This document shows, piece by piece, positions 45,001-53,497 of a stretch of 64,000 bases of DNA; the first letter of the stretch is position 1; each line of letters starts with the position of its first letter. Source of the DNA: an uncultured Caryophanales bacterium. Its GTDB lineage: Bacteria; Bacillota_I; Bacilli_A; RFN20; CAG-449. The DNA lies in the NCBI GenBank assembly GCA_945873815.1, contig CAMCEE010000004.1, positions 62,001-126,000 of the forward strand. Reading direction: 5' to 3'. Made by a program: the position numbers and the translations under genes. Under the pieces are notes generated by a model. It saw only the letters and a list, made by a program, of their open reading frames with translations, ran no database searches and had not been told where the DNA came from.

Positions 45001-46418
45001 TCTTCACCAATGAATTCTCTAATGATCTCTAATGCTTCTTTAATTTTTGGTTTTCCTTGAAGCATCGAATCACTAATATGTGTCAATTCTTTAGTAACGC
45101 GTGATAATGGTCTTTCTGGATCGATTAATAAATCCATTGTATCGCAAACCATACCATCTTTAAATTTTACTGCCCCGAATTCAATAATACGGTCGTATTT
45201 TGATGAGAGACCAGTCGTTTCAAAGTCAAAGATAACATATGAAGCTTTATTTAATTCAATATCATGAGGGTTGTAAATATAATTAAGTGTTTCTTCAACT
45301 ATATTCATCTCACATCCATAAAGAGCTTTAACACCAGTTTTTTTAGATGCCTCTTGAACATCAGGGAAAGCTTGAACGTTGAAATGGTCAGTTATTCCCA
45401 TCGCCTTATTTCCCCATTTTTTTGCTTGTTCAAAATATTGGATAGGAGTTGCAAGTCCATCCATTGCCGACATTTTAGTATGTGCGTGTAATTCTACTCT
45501 TTTTTCTTCCGCATCGTCTTCTCTTTCAACATAGAAAGGTTCTTCTAGTTTTTGAATCAAATCTGCGCGAATGAAGATATCCTTTGAGAAAGCATTCTTT
45601 TCAACTACTCCTCTAATCTTTAAATGAGTTCCAATTTTTTCATACGTTTCTAGTATTTCAGGTGCAAAATTTCTTCTATTTGCAAAGATAGTTACGGTAA
45701 TGGAATCCGTATGATCATACACAAAAAGTGTTGTAATTCTTTTACCTTTTCTTGTAGTTCTGACGTCAGATTTAAAAACGATTCCATTAATTTCTACTCC
45801 AAAATCATTTTCGCTAATATCGCATAATCTAACTGGAACATAATTAGCTGTAACACGTTTTCTATATGGTGAATCTTCATTTGAAGTAATAGCATTTACT
45901 CTTTCTTTATAATTACTAGAAACTGAAATCAATTTTTCATTCATCGCTTGTTGTTTGTTAACCAAATCATCAGAATGAATAATCTCCGTTTTAATGTCAA
46001 ATATAATATCTAATTCATCTAATAGATCTTCCCATATTTCTAATACAGGCTTAAAAATATCAAAATGGACTTTACCATAAAAATAAAACACAACTGAATC
46101 TTTTTCAGCACGATATGAAGGAAAAGGAATATTTGATTCCGTATTTGCCTTAAATTCCTCATTCAAAAGATTTAAAACATCGCGTGAAGTGATTAATGTT
46201 TTATATTTAAATTTAACAATCGATTTAAATTGAGCATTGTTGATTGCATCCAATAATCTTCTTGCATCTTGATATGAAAAGCATTTCGTAGGAAAAATTG
46301 TCATATCACAAATATCGTTAATCTTATCATATGAATTAACTTTATAATCACACATTTCATAAGGAGCGATATCTTCAATTCCAATCTTCTTTAAAAATCT
46401 ACCAAATAATACATCCAT
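42066..46418 (-). CDS. polC: DNA polymerase III alpha subunit, PolC type
   Basis: Replicative polymerase of low-GC Gram-positive bacteria. The 1450 residues contain, in order: an N-terminal region, an OB domain (around 215-300), a PHP domain begun by HAHTKMSAMDG (about 312-322) and split by the inserted proofreading exonuclease (FDFETTGLSSKYDRIIEFGAVK, HRADYDAQV). The polymerase then has a Cys4 zinc module (CPKC and CPHC) and PDIDLNFSG with catalytic aspartates. A helix-hairpin-helix region ends the protein (LNQQNIDRLKELGALDGLP). The start is ATG 46418. It closes the conserved run cdsA-dxr-rseP-polC; proS, which sits before polC in Bacillus, is absent. Confidence 0.97.
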   Translation of the reverse strand: MDVLFGRFLKKIGIEDIAPYEMCDYKVNSYDKINDICDMTIFPTKCFSYQDARRLLDAINNAQFKSIVKFKYKTLITSRDVLNLLNEEFKANTESNIPFPSYRAEKDSVVFYFYGKVHFDIFKPVLEIWEDLLDELDIIFDIKTEIIHSDDLVNKQQAMNEKLISVSSNYKERVNAITSNEDSPYRKRVTANYVPVRLCDISENDFGVEINGIVFKSDVRTTRKGKRITTLFVYDHTDSITVTIFANRRNFAPEILETYEKIGTHLKIRGVVEKNAFSKDIFIRADLIQKLEEPFYVEREDDAEEKRVELHAHTKMSAMDGLATPIQYFEQAKKWGNKAMGITDHFNVQAFPDVQEASKKTGVKALYGCEMNIVEETLNYIYNPHDIELNKASYVIFDFETTGLSSKYDRIIEFGAVKFKDGMVCDTMDLLIDPERPLSRVTKELTHISDSMLQGKPKIKEALEIIREFIGEEDTILVTHNASFDIGFLNEAFLNNGYEEIKNPVIDTLSLSWYLFPDNKSHRLGAICRIYGVDYQEDDELEINSNKAHAAHRADYDAQVLTDAWLAMRDQLTKENIHLKHYELANLTGDNLIKNLRPTHATVFAKNAQGLKDLFQLVSLSCTDYLASSPRIPRRVLSEYRKNLLIGSSCFNGEVFEAAQTKGEKILLKKMEYYDFIEVQPPENYSFLVNSGQLENEDKVKQIIKDIVDAADKLGKICVATGDCHYLSPEDKIFRDVYIAAKAVGKTRHPLNPHSREKMAKKNGYDYENPNQHFRSTSEMLRAFDFLGKEKAKEIVVKNSNMIADMFEEVFPVKDRLYPPHIDKCDEKLVDLVWSNAKKMYGDPLPAIVKDRLDAELGGILKYGYTVQYYIASEIVRKINDMGFMVGSRGSVGSSLVATMADITEVNALPPHYRCPKCKYSDWDVDTITYRSGFDLPPMKCPHCGEEMIRDGQNIPFATFLGFKAEKVPDIDLNFSGESQGSAHNLTKVLLGEANVYRAGTIETVAEKTAYGYALGYYENQGLDPRSIRDAEITRLSLGCMDVKRTTGQHPGGIIVIPEDMSVFDFTPIQYPADDVNATWKTTHFDFHKIHDNVLKLDLLGHVDPTALKYLGDMTGIAAKDVPSTDVDVISLFSSRKALKCHANYLNEETGALGLPEFGTPFVRKMLVDTRPKSFAELLIISGLSHGTDVWNGNAQDLIANGTCTIKEVIGCRDDIMVGLQTYGVEPSTSFAIMERVRKGKRLTTEDENLLREHKVPEWYIESCNKIKYLFPKAHAVAYVMMALRVAWYKLYYPLEYYAVFFTTRSKQYDIKAMAGGEKTIIARLNEIKSLRENGAISPKEEEIEKTLNIALEMAERGYKIGIVDINISLASKFIVNHEKKMIIPPFVTIDNLGEAAGESVVEARNEREFISIEDLVKRTKLNQQNIDRLKELGALDGLPESNQMSLFDW

Positions 46419-46427
46419 AACTACCTA

Positions 46428-47696
46428 CTAAAATATCAACTTAAAGATATCTTTAAAAGTGATTGCAATCATAAGTCCGAAAAGTAATATCATACCTATA
46501 GTTGACATAATTGCCTTAACTTTAGGATTAATCTCTTTACGTGTAATTCCTTCTACGATAACAACTAAGAAATGCCATCCATCTAATCCTGGGAAAGGCA
46601 ATAGATTAATAACCGCAAGGTTAATACTAATTAATCCCCAGAACAATAAGAATTGACCAAAGCCTTGGCTTGAAAATAGCATTTGTTGTTGAACAATTGC
46701 AATTGGTCCACCCATTTGATTAAATCCATCTTTTGTAAATATTTGACCTAATGCTTTATATATCGCTATACTATATTCTCCAAATGTTGAGAATGAATGA
46801 TTCATTACTTCTCCAAAAGTTCTTCCTCTTCCATGAGATGAAATGCCAACTAATTGCCAAGAGTACCCTATTTCGCCTGTCTCAGTATTTTTCGATGAAG
46901 CATAAGGGCTTCTAACAACCTCTTTAGTTTGTCCATCTACTGTATAGAAAACATAAGTTTTTGTTGCACTATCATCTTTTGGATAATAATTATTCCCTTC
47001 TTCTAAAAGGAAAGCTGCTGCTCCACCTGGAGTAGATAAATCCTTAGTTCCTGCAGTAATAGTATAAACATGATTCAAATCATCGCCTGTTACGATTACT
47101 TCTTGTTCATTCACTATTTTTGCAATATTTCCATTATACTTAATCTCAATCTTTGAAATATCCGTATTAGAATCAATGACAACTCCATCACTACCATCTA
47201 ATAGAGGTGAAGTATATTTATATTCATTTCCATCAATATCCTTAAATTCAATCTTTTCTGTTACGCTAAATGAAGTTTTTGTATAATCAACTACAGGAAT
47301 TGTAGAATATGCAGTAATCAATAATATTAATCCAAGAACTGCATTTAGTACTACACCAGCTACCATAATAATAGCTCTCTTCCATTTTGCAACGCCAGTA
47401 AGGAAACGTTCTTTTGGAAGTTTTGATAGTTCTTCCATATCCTCCATTCCTTCTCCAGCCATCGAAACAAATCCACCTAATGGAACACATCTAATAGAAA
47501 ATTTCGTTTCTCTAGGTTGTCCGTTTTTCTTTACTCCTTTTGGTTGAATTTGAACGATTTTTGGTCCAAATCCAATAGAATATTCATCACAATAAACATT
47601 AAACAATTTTGCCATTGATAAATGTCCTGCTTCATGAATACTTACAAGCACTGTAAGTGCTAATAAAAAGTAAATAATATTTAAAACTATTTGCAT
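46428..47696 (-). CDS. rseP: Site-2 membrane metalloprotease RseP/RasP
   Basis: Intramembrane zinc protease that cuts anti-sigma factors and leftover signal peptides. The 422 residues have HEAGH in the first membrane helix (about 21-25), a PDZ-type region interrupted by an extracytoplasmic stretch (about 120-300), and the NLLPFPGLDG motif that supplies the third zinc ligand. The last helices follow. It overlaps dxr by 10 bases. It belongs to the conserved cdsA-dxr-rseP-polC order. LepB, also in this window, makes signal-peptide remnants that such proteases clear. Confidence 0.94.
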   Translation of the reverse strand: MQIVLNIIYFLLALTVLVSIHEAGHLSMAKLFNVYCDEYSIGFGPKIVQIQPKGVKKNGQPRETKFSIRCVPLGGFVSMAGEGMEDMEELSKLPKERFLTGVAKWKRAIIMVAGVVLNAVLGLILLITAYSTIPVVDYTKTSFSVTEKIEFKDIDGNEYKYTSPLLDGSDGVVIDSNTDISKIEIKYNGNIAKIVNEQEVIVTGDDLNHVYTITAGTKDLSTPGGAAAFLLEEGNNYYPKDDSATKTYVFYTVDGQTKEVVRSPYASSKNTETGEIGYSWQLVGISSHGRGRTFGEVMNHSFSTFGEYSIAIYKALGQIFTKDGFNQMGGPIAIVQQQMLFSSQGFGQFLLFWGLISINLAVINLLPFPGLDGWHFLVVIVEGITRKEINPKVKAIMSTIGMILLFGLMIAITFKDIFKLIF

Positions 47697-48850
47697 ACTT
47701 TTCTCCTTTCAATTTCTTTTCTTGTTAATATTCTTGTTAACTTATCACATTCAACTATATCATCAATAGTTGGTTCATCAACAATATCAATTGTTTTCAT
47801 CATTAAAGAGATAATCTCTTCAATTTCTAGGAATTTAATTTCCCCATTAATGAAAGCATATACTGCTTCTTCATTACTAGCGTTTAGAATGGTAGGTAAT
47901 GTTCCCCCTCTTTTAATTGCTTCAAGAGCATATCCAACACAAGGATATCTATTCTTATCATATTTTCTAAAATGAAGGCTACCTAGCGTTTCTAAATCTA
48001 ATGATTTAACTTCCAGTTCTTTACGTTTTCCTTCATATAATGCATGAGCGATAGGAATTCTCATATCTTGTGGTCCTAAATCTGCTAAAAAGGAATGATC
48101 TACAAATTCCACAAGAGAATGAATAACTGATTCATCATGTAATAAGACTTTTATTTGATCGATATCAAAATCAAAGAGATACATAGCTTCAATAATTTCA
48201 AATCCTTTATTCATCATCGTTGCCGAGTCGATTGTAATCTTACTTCCCATCGACCAAGATGGATGATTGAGTGCCTGTTCAACAGTCACATCTTTCAATT
48301 CTTCTCTAGATAAATCTCTAAATGATCCTCCAGAAGCAGTTATAACTAATGATTTAACTTCATCTCTATTCTTATTCTCTAAGCATTTTGCAAGCGCAAC
48401 ATGTTCACTATCTATCGGAAATAATCTTGCATTATGTATTTTTAATAAATCTTTAATAATCTTTCCACCTACTACTAAAGATTCTTTATTTGCAAGAGCC
48501 AAATCTATATCGTGACTAAGAGTAAATGCTGATGGAATAAATCCACTAAAACCGACTAAAGCGTTTACTACTAGAGTTGGATTAGAGTGTTCAATTAATT
48601 CTAATAAACCCTTATCTCCAAAGAAGAATGTTACATTTTGATATTTCTCCTTTAATTCTAGATAATCCTTTTCTTCTTTCACACAAGCATATTTTACTGA
48701 AATGTGAGTTGAAAGAATTCTCTCTAATTTATCTATTTGTCTTGCACAAGAAACAGCAATTAAAGAGAAATCATTTTTATTCTTATCAATTATATCGATA
48801 GTTTGCTCACCTATCGAACCGGTTGATCCTAACAAACAAATCTTCTTCAT
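47687..48850 (-). CDS. dxr: 1-deoxy-D-xylulose-5-phosphate reductoisomerase
   Basis: Committed step of the MEP isoprenoid pathway, making methylerythritol phosphate with NADPH. The 387 residues from ATG 48850 show the NADPH-binding LLGSTGSIG at the N-terminus, ALANKESLVVGG, the metal-binding PIDSEH and SGGSFRD, then NHPSWSMGSKITIDSATM. No ribosome-binding site precedes this ATG, which lies one base after the cdsA stop (TAATATG). Translation probably restarts after cdsA; a TTG at 48877 would overlap cdsA by 26 bases. Confidence 0.96.
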   Translation of the reverse strand: MKKICLLGSTGSIGEQTIDIIDKNKNDFSLIAVSCARQIDKLERILSTHISVKYACVKEEKDYLELKEKYQNVTFFFGDKGLLELIEHSNPTLVVNALVGFSGFIPSAFTLSHDIDLALANKESLVVGGKIIKDLLKIHNARLFPIDSEHVALAKCLENKNRDEVKSLVITASGGSFRDLSREELKDVTVEQALNHPSWSMGSKITIDSATMMNKGFEIIEAMYLFDFDIDQIKVLLHDESVIHSLVEFVDHSFLADLGPQDMRIPIAHALYEGKRKELEVKSLDLETLGSLHFRKYDKNRYPCVGYALEAIKRGGTLPTILNASNEEAVYAFINGEIKFLEIEEIISLMMKTIDIVDEPTIDDIVECDKLTRILTRKEIERRKVCK

Positions 48851-48851
48851 A

Positions 48852-49853
48852 TTATTTAATAAATGGGAAATGAGCAATTGTTAAAATGAAAATTGTTAGA
48901 ACAATTGCGCTGATTAACATCGAATCTATACGGTCTAAAATTCCACCATGACCTGGTAAAACATTTGAAAAATCTTTGATACTATAATATCTTTTAATCG
49001 CAGAAAAGATAAAATCTCCAATAACGGAAGCAATTGGCATAATCAATGAAGCTAATAAAATCCAATACCAATGTTCAAAATCTAAAATACCTTTTAATAA
49101 TGGAATATTAAAATAACTAATCAATATACCAAACGTGAAACTGCAAACAAAGGAAACAATAATTCCACCAACAAAACCTTCCCACGTTTTGTTTGGTGAA
49201 ATACGTGGGTTGATTTTATTCCTTCCAAATAAAATACCAAATCCATATGCTCCAATATCAGACATACAAGTGCCAATAATGAAATATAGAAAAAGCATAC
49301 AAGATAATAAATAATCTCCTCCATATTTATAAGGAGCAATATCAGCAATTCCAGAAATTGGAACGAACCTTAAGAAATAGAAAGATTGAATTCCTAATGA
49401 TAACAAAATTGACATCGTTAAATAATAACAAACATCAGGAACGTTAAATTTCTCTGTAAGCATAGAAGCAAAAAATAAAATAATAATAGTAAACGAAATA
49501 CCTAATGTTGAAATGCCTATATCATTAACCATCAAATGATTGTATTCATCAATAATTGAACCACCAGTTGATAATTGTGTTTTAATCATTGTCCAATACA
49601 TGAAGGAAATCGTCATCACAAAAGTGAAAATATCAATCCATAAACGATGTTTTTGATGATGCAAAACATGAATAAATTCATAAGAGGCAATACAAGCTAC
49701 AACAAAAATAAGTGCAGCAAAAAACCAATTTCCAAAAACCATTGCAGGAACACATATAGCTGCAAGAACTAATCCAGTAATAACACGAGTTCGAAATGAA
49801 GCTTTGGTTTTTTCTGATATCTCATTAACCTGTATTCCATTATGATTTTTCAT
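48852..49853 (-). CDS. cdsA: Phosphatidate cytidylyltransferase
   Basis: Makes CDP-diacylglycerol from phosphatidic acid and CTP, the precursor for PgsA. The 333 residues have about eight membrane helices, and the CDS signature is clear near the C-terminus (GDFIFSAIKRYYSIKD, then PGHGGILDRIDS). The start at 49853 follows GTAGGAGGGCAATT. The usual upstream neighbour uppS is missing; instead frr ends with a strong terminator and cdsA begins a new transcript. Confidence 0.95.
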   Translation of the reverse strand: MKNHNGIQVNEISEKTKASFRTRVITGLVLAAICVPAMVFGNWFFAALIFVVACIASYEFIHVLHHQKHRLWIDIFTFVMTISFMYWTMIKTQLSTGGSIIDEYNHLMVNDIGISTLGISFTIIILFFASMLTEKFNVPDVCYYLTMSILLSLGIQSFYFLRFVPISGIADIAPYKYGGDYLLSCMLFLYFIIGTCMSDIGAYGFGILFGRNKINPRISPNKTWEGFVGGIIVSFVCSFTFGILISYFNIPLLKGILDFEHWYWILLASLIMPIASVIGDFIFSAIKRYYSIKDFSNVLPGHGGILDRIDSMLISAIVLTIFILTIAHFPFIK

Positions 49854-49961
49854 AATTGCCCTCCTACAATAAGTATGCACTGTATATAGAATATAATACC
49901 TCAACTAAGACAATAACTCAAAGAATATCAATGCAAAATAAATATAAAATATTTAAATCAT

Positions 49962-50005
49962 AAAAAAACCAATATATTGGGACAAATCTAGTCTCATATA
50001 TTGGT
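49962..50005 (-). terminator. Intrinsic terminator after frr
   Basis: ACCAATATAT and ATATATTGGT form a perfect 10-base stem, with further pairing inside the loop (GAC/GTC), then seven T on the minus strand. Confidence 0.88.
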
Positions 50006-50011
50006 CATTGG

Positions 50012-50554
50012 CTAAATCGTTAATAATTCTTTTTCCTTAGCTAAATATTCATCATCGATTTTCTTGCAGAAATCATCTGTTAATTTTTGAACATCTGCTT
50101 GAAGTTTTTTCTCCATATCTTCTGGATATTCAGCTTCTTTAATCATATCGATGCAATCACGACGTGCATTTCTAATTGCGACTTTTCCTTCTTCGCAATA
50201 TTTTTTTGCAACCTTAACAATTTCTCTTCTTCTTTCTTCTGTTAGTGGTGGAATATTAATTCTAATAACATTTCCATCATTTAATGGAGTAACTCCTAAG
50301 TTTGCTTCATTAATACCTCCGATAATAGCTTTAATATCATTCTTATCATAAGGTTTAACAAGTAATTGACGTGCTTCAGGAACACTTACTGATGCGATTG
50401 ATATTAACGAGATTTTATCGCCATAGTAATCAACCATAACTGAATCTAACATTCTTGCACTAGCTCTTCCTGTTCTTAAAGTACTAAGGTTGTTAACTAA
50501 TGCATTAAGACTTTGTTGCATTGATTCTTTTGCTAATTCTAATTCTTCTTCCAT
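50012..50554 (-). CDS. frr: Ribosome recycling factor
   Basis: With EF-G, splits ribosomes after termination. The 180 residues are close to the usual 185. LRTGRASARMLD with the conserved arginines, VDYYGDKISL, and the ERRREIVKVAKKYCEEGKVAIRNARRD helix match the family. The start follows CAGGGAGAATAAA, and the gene begins one base after pyrH. It is the last gene of its transcript, closed by a strong terminator. Confidence 0.97.
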   Translation of the reverse strand: MEEELELAKESMQQSLNALVNNLSTLRTGRASARMLDSVMVDYYGDKISLISIASVSVPEARQLLVKPYDKNDIKAIIGGINEANLGVTPLNDGNVIRINIPPLTEERRREIVKVAKKYCEEGKVAIRNARRDCIDMIKEAEYPEDMEKKLQADVQKLTDDFCKKIDDEYLAKEKELLTI

Positions 50555-50555
50555 T

Positions 50556-51281
50556 TTATTCTCCCTGTTTCATTGTTGTTCCAACTTCTTCTCCATCGAG
50601 GATTTTAATGAAATTGGATGTTTCAGACATATTGAACACTCTTACTTCAATAGGTGTATCCATACATAATGATACTGCTGTTTGGTCCATAACTTTCAAA
50701 TTCTTTTCAATCATCTCTTTAAAAGTTAATGAACTAATGAATTGAGCATTTGGATTAGTTTTTGGATCATCTGTATAAACGCCATCTACACCATTCTTTG
50801 CCATCAATATTGCGTCGCATTGAATATCTGTTGCACGAAGTGCTGCCGCCGTATCGGTTGTGAAATATGGTTCACCAATACCTCCACCAAATATGACTAC
50901 TCTTCCTTTTTCAAGGTGACGAATTGCTCTTCTTCTAATGTATGGTTCAGCAACTTTTTTCGAATCGATTGCACTCATAACACGGCTTTCAATTCCAATT
51001 TGTTCTAATGAAGATTGAACAGCAAGTGCATTGATAATCGTTCCTAACATTCCCATATAATCAGCTTGTGATCTTTGAACACCTATCGATTGAGCTAAAC
51101 GACCTCTCCAAATGTTGCCTCCACCAACAACGATTGCAATTTCAACGCCACGATCGTGAATTTGTTTAATTGTTTCTGCAACAAACTTCAAATTGTTTGC
51201 TTCAAATATTTCTCCAGTGTCCTTGTTTGCAAGTGCCTCACCAGATAATTTAATTAAGACTCTCTTGTATTTATTTTCCAT
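50556..51281 (-). CDS. pyrH: UMP kinase
   Basis: Phosphorylates UMP to UDP and is the hexameric bacterial type of the amino-acid kinase fold. The 241 residues show KLSGEALA, VVGGGNIWRG and the GADGVYTDDPK-like NGVDGVYTDDPKTNP nucleotide-binding segment. The start is preceded by AAGGGGAAATTCTAA. A terminator-like hairpin stands between tsf and pyrH, so this gene may depend on read-through or its own promoter. Confidence 0.96.
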   Translation of the reverse strand: MENKYKRVLIKLSGEALANKDTGEIFEANNLKFVAETIKQIHDRGVEIAIVVGGGNIWRGRLAQSIGVQRSQADYMGMLGTIINALAVQSSLEQIGIESRVMSAIDSKKVAEPYIRRRAIRHLEKGRVVIFGGGIGEPYFTTDTAAALRATDIQCDAILMAKNGVDGVYTDDPKTNPNAQFISSLTFKEMIEKNLKVMDQTAVSLCMDTPIEVRVFNMSETSNFIKILDGEEVGTTMKQGE

Positions 51282-51304
51282 TTAGAATTTCCCCTTATAT
51301 TTTG

Positions 51305-51331
51305 AGAAAAAAGCGCTCGAAAAGAGCGCTT
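51305..51331 (-). terminator. Intrinsic terminator after tsf
   Basis: AAGCGCTC and GAGCGCTT form a perfect 8-base stem around 5 bases, then TTTTCTC on the minus strand. The GC-rich core contrasts with the AT-rich surroundings. Confidence 0.82.
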
Positions 51332-51337
51332 CTATTA

Positions 51338-52204
51338 TTATGCCATTTGTTTAGCAACTTCTTCAGCAAAGTTTTCTTCTCTTTTTTGAATTCCTTCACC
51401 AACTTGGTAACGGACAAATTTTACTAATTTAGCCTTTTCATTAGCAATTGCTTGTTCTACTTTTAATTCAGGATTTAATAAGTAGTCTTGAGCAAATAAT
51501 ACTGATTCAGCGAAGTATTTATTAACTTTACCTTCAATAATTTTTTCAAGAGCTTGAGCTGGCTTATCTTTGAGTTTTTCATCATTTTTAGCAGCTTCCA
51601 TTTGAACTTTCTTTTCATTTGCAATTGCATCTGCAGGAATATCGTTTTTAGTAATGTATAATGGGTTGTTTGCAGCAATATGCATTGCAACACCTCTAGC
51701 AATATCAGCGTTTCCGCCATCAAATAATGCAAGAACAGAAATCTTTCCACCCATATGCATATATGAGCCGAATACTTGGCTATCATTCTTTTCAACGATT
51801 TCGAATCTTCTGAAATCTAATTTTTCACCAATCTTAACTGTTGCATCTGTAAAGATTTGTTGTGTTAATTCTTTTGCACAGTTAATGCAAGCAGGTTTCT
51901 TTTCTAAAATAACATTTGCAATTGTTTTAACAAGTTCAATGAATGCATCACTTTTTGCAACGAAATCTGTTTCTGAATTGATTTCAAGAATGACTGCAGC
52001 ATTATCTTTAACTACGACAGAAGTTAAACCTTCTGCAGCAATTCTAGATGCTTTTTTTGCAACTTTTGCAATACCTTTTTCTCTTAACCATTCACATGCT
52101 TTTTCAACATCTTCATTACATGCAACTAATGCTGTTTTGCAGTCCATCATGCCTGCACCTGTACGTTCTCTTAATACTTTAATTAATTCAATTAAGTTAG
52201 CCAT
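51338..52204 (-). CDS. tsf: Elongation factor Ts
   Basis: Guanine nucleotide exchange factor for EF-Tu. The 288 residues match the family. LRERTGAGMMDCKTAL at about residues 10-25 is the family signature, and the KL-rich dimerisation region and the C-terminal module (FVRYQVGEGIQKREENFAEEV) are intact. The start follows AAAGGGAGAATACTCAAG. It sits 19 bases after rpsB, the universal rpsB-tsf operon. Confidence 0.97.
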   Translation of the reverse strand: MANLIELIKVLRERTGAGMMDCKTALVACNEDVEKACEWLREKGIAKVAKKASRIAAEGLTSVVVKDNAAVILEINSETDFVAKSDAFIELVKTIANVILEKKPACINCAKELTQQIFTDATVKIGEKLDFRRFEIVEKNDSQVFGSYMHMGGKISVLALFDGGNADIARGVAMHIAANNPLYITKNDIPADAIANEKKVQMEAAKNDEKLKDKPAQALEKIIEGKVNKYFAESVLFAQDYLLNPELKVEQAIANEKAKLVKFVRYQVGEGIQKREENFAEEVAKQMA

Positions 52205-52223
52205 CTTGAGTATTCTCCCTTTT

Positions 52224-53294
52224 TTATTCTGCTTTTGGTTCTTCAGCTTTAACAGCTTTCTTAGTTACTTTTTTTGCTGGTTTTACTTCTTCAGTTGCTG
52301 GAGCTTCTTCTTTTACTTCTTCAACTGCTTCTGCAGGTTTTTCTGCTTTTGGAGCCTTTGGAACAAATTTCTTAACTACTTTTTTAGTTCCACCTTTTTT
52401 AGCGCTCTTTGAATCTTCGATTTTCTTTGCTTTGATCAATCTTAATTCTTCAGCTTTATCGAAGCTATTTAAACCTGCTTCCATGCTGATTTCTTCATCT
52501 GCTGTAACGTTGAATGCGACCATTGATTGTCCGCCTTTTGCTTCAACAACTGCATCTGCTAAGATACCAACGATTAATTGAATAGCTTTTTCAGCATCAT
52601 CATTTGATGGAATACCATATGTTACTTCATCTGGATCAGCATTTGTATCTAATAATGCGAATACTGGAATGTTTAATTTTTTAGCTTCTGTAACTGCGTT
52701 GTGTTCGAATTTTGGATCAACAACGATAATTGCATTAGGAATTCTTCTCATTTCCTTGATACCTTCAAGGTTAGAAAGTAATTTTTCTTTTTCTTTTCTT
52801 AATAGAGAAACTTCTTTCTTTGGAAGAACATCGAATGAACCATCAGTTTCCATTGTTTCTAAGTTCTTTAAGTATTTAATTCTCTTTTGAATTGTTTTGA
52901 AGTTTGTTAATGTTCCACCTAACCAACGGTTTGTTACAAAGAATGAGCCTGAACGTAATGCTTCTTCTTTAACGATTTCTTTACTTGCTGGTTTTGTACC
53001 GACAAATAATACTTTACCGCCTTCTGCAACGATTTTCTTTAAAGCAATATATGCTTTTTGAACACTAACAACTGTCTTTGTTAAGTCAATTAAGTGGATA
53101 CCATTTTTTGAGCCGAAAATAAATTTGCCCATTTTTGGATTCCATCTTCTTGTTTGATGTCCGAAATGACATCCTGCGTCTAATAATCTTTTTGTTGATA
53201 CAACTGGTTCGTTGTCATCATGCATAACAGCTGTCATAACATCTGCTAATACTTCTGGTTCGTTTTCTACGACCTCGTTTAATTCTTCACTCAT
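52224..53294 (-). CDS. rpsB: Ribosomal protein S2 with terminal extensions
   Basis: Small-subunit protein that binds the head/body hinge and needs S1-type partners in some bacteria. The core runs from about residue 33 (STKRLLDAGCHFGHQTRRWNPKM) to about 260, with VGTKPASKEIVKEEA, NRWLGGTLTN and ALLDTNADPDEV-type signatures. Unlike the usual 240-250 residues it has 356: an acidic N-terminal extension of about 32 residues and a C-terminal tail of about 80 residues of Lys, Ala, Glu, Pro and Val. The start follows ATAGGAGGTTCACTAG, with a second AAAGGAGGAT a few bases further upstream. A structured leader precedes it. Confidence 0.95.
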   Translation of the reverse strand: MSEELNEVVENEPEVLADVMTAVMHDDNEPVVSTKRLLDAGCHFGHQTRRWNPKMGKFIFGSKNGIHLIDLTKTVVSVQKAYIALKKIVAEGGKVLFVGTKPASKEIVKEEALRSGSFFVTNRWLGGTLTNFKTIQKRIKYLKNLETMETDGSFDVLPKKEVSLLRKEKEKLLSNLEGIKEMRRIPNAIIVVDPKFEHNAVTEAKKLNIPVFALLDTNADPDEVTYGIPSNDDAEKAIQLIVGILADAVVEAKGGQSMVAFNVTADEEISMEAGLNSFDKAEELRLIKAKKIEDSKSAKKGGTKKVVKKFVPKAPKAEKPAEAVEEVKEEAPATEEVKPAKKVTKKAVKAEEPKAE

Positions 53295-53453
53295 CTAGTG
53301 AACCTCCTATTTGTTCTATCCTCCTTTGCTTCGAACATCTACCCTAATTTTTCTTGCCCCTTGGCTAAATTAGACTCGGCGATGAATCCACAAAGTGTGT
53401 TGTCTCTATATTTAGAGCCAATTTATATTAACACGATAAAAGCCCAATAACAA
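53295..53453 (-). promoter_or_regulatory. rpsB promoter and structured leader
   Basis: Minus-strand promoter: TTGTTA (53448-53453), 17 bases, TAATAT (53425-53430) with a TG extension. The predicted start is near 53418, and the leader opens with TTGGCT, which pairs with AGCCAA (53361-53366), extended by AAAT/ATTT across a 2-base bulge. Inside are AGAC/GTCT and a small CAC/GTG hairpin. Two strong Shine-Dalgarno sequences follow (53301-53310 and 53319-53328), the second with no start codon beside it. The arrangement fits autoregulation by S2, but no known leader family was recognised. Confidence 0.6.
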
Positions 53454-53463
53454 GCCTAAGTTT

Positions 53464-53488
53464 AAAAAATTATATTATTTTATAATAT
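53464..53488 (-). terminator. Intrinsic terminator after xerC
   Basis: ATATTAT and ATAATAT pair around AAA, followed by AATTTTTT on the minus strand, 10 bases after the xerC stop. The stem is only A-T pairs. Confidence 0.55.
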
Positions 53489-53497
53489 CTTCCTATT

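Noticed and set aside
51654-52412. Long plus-strand open frame (252 codons) opposite tsf and the end of rpsB
   Set aside because: It is Phe/Ser/Cys-rich, lacks a ribosome-binding site and covers two certain genes; its end mirrors the low-complexity tail of S2.
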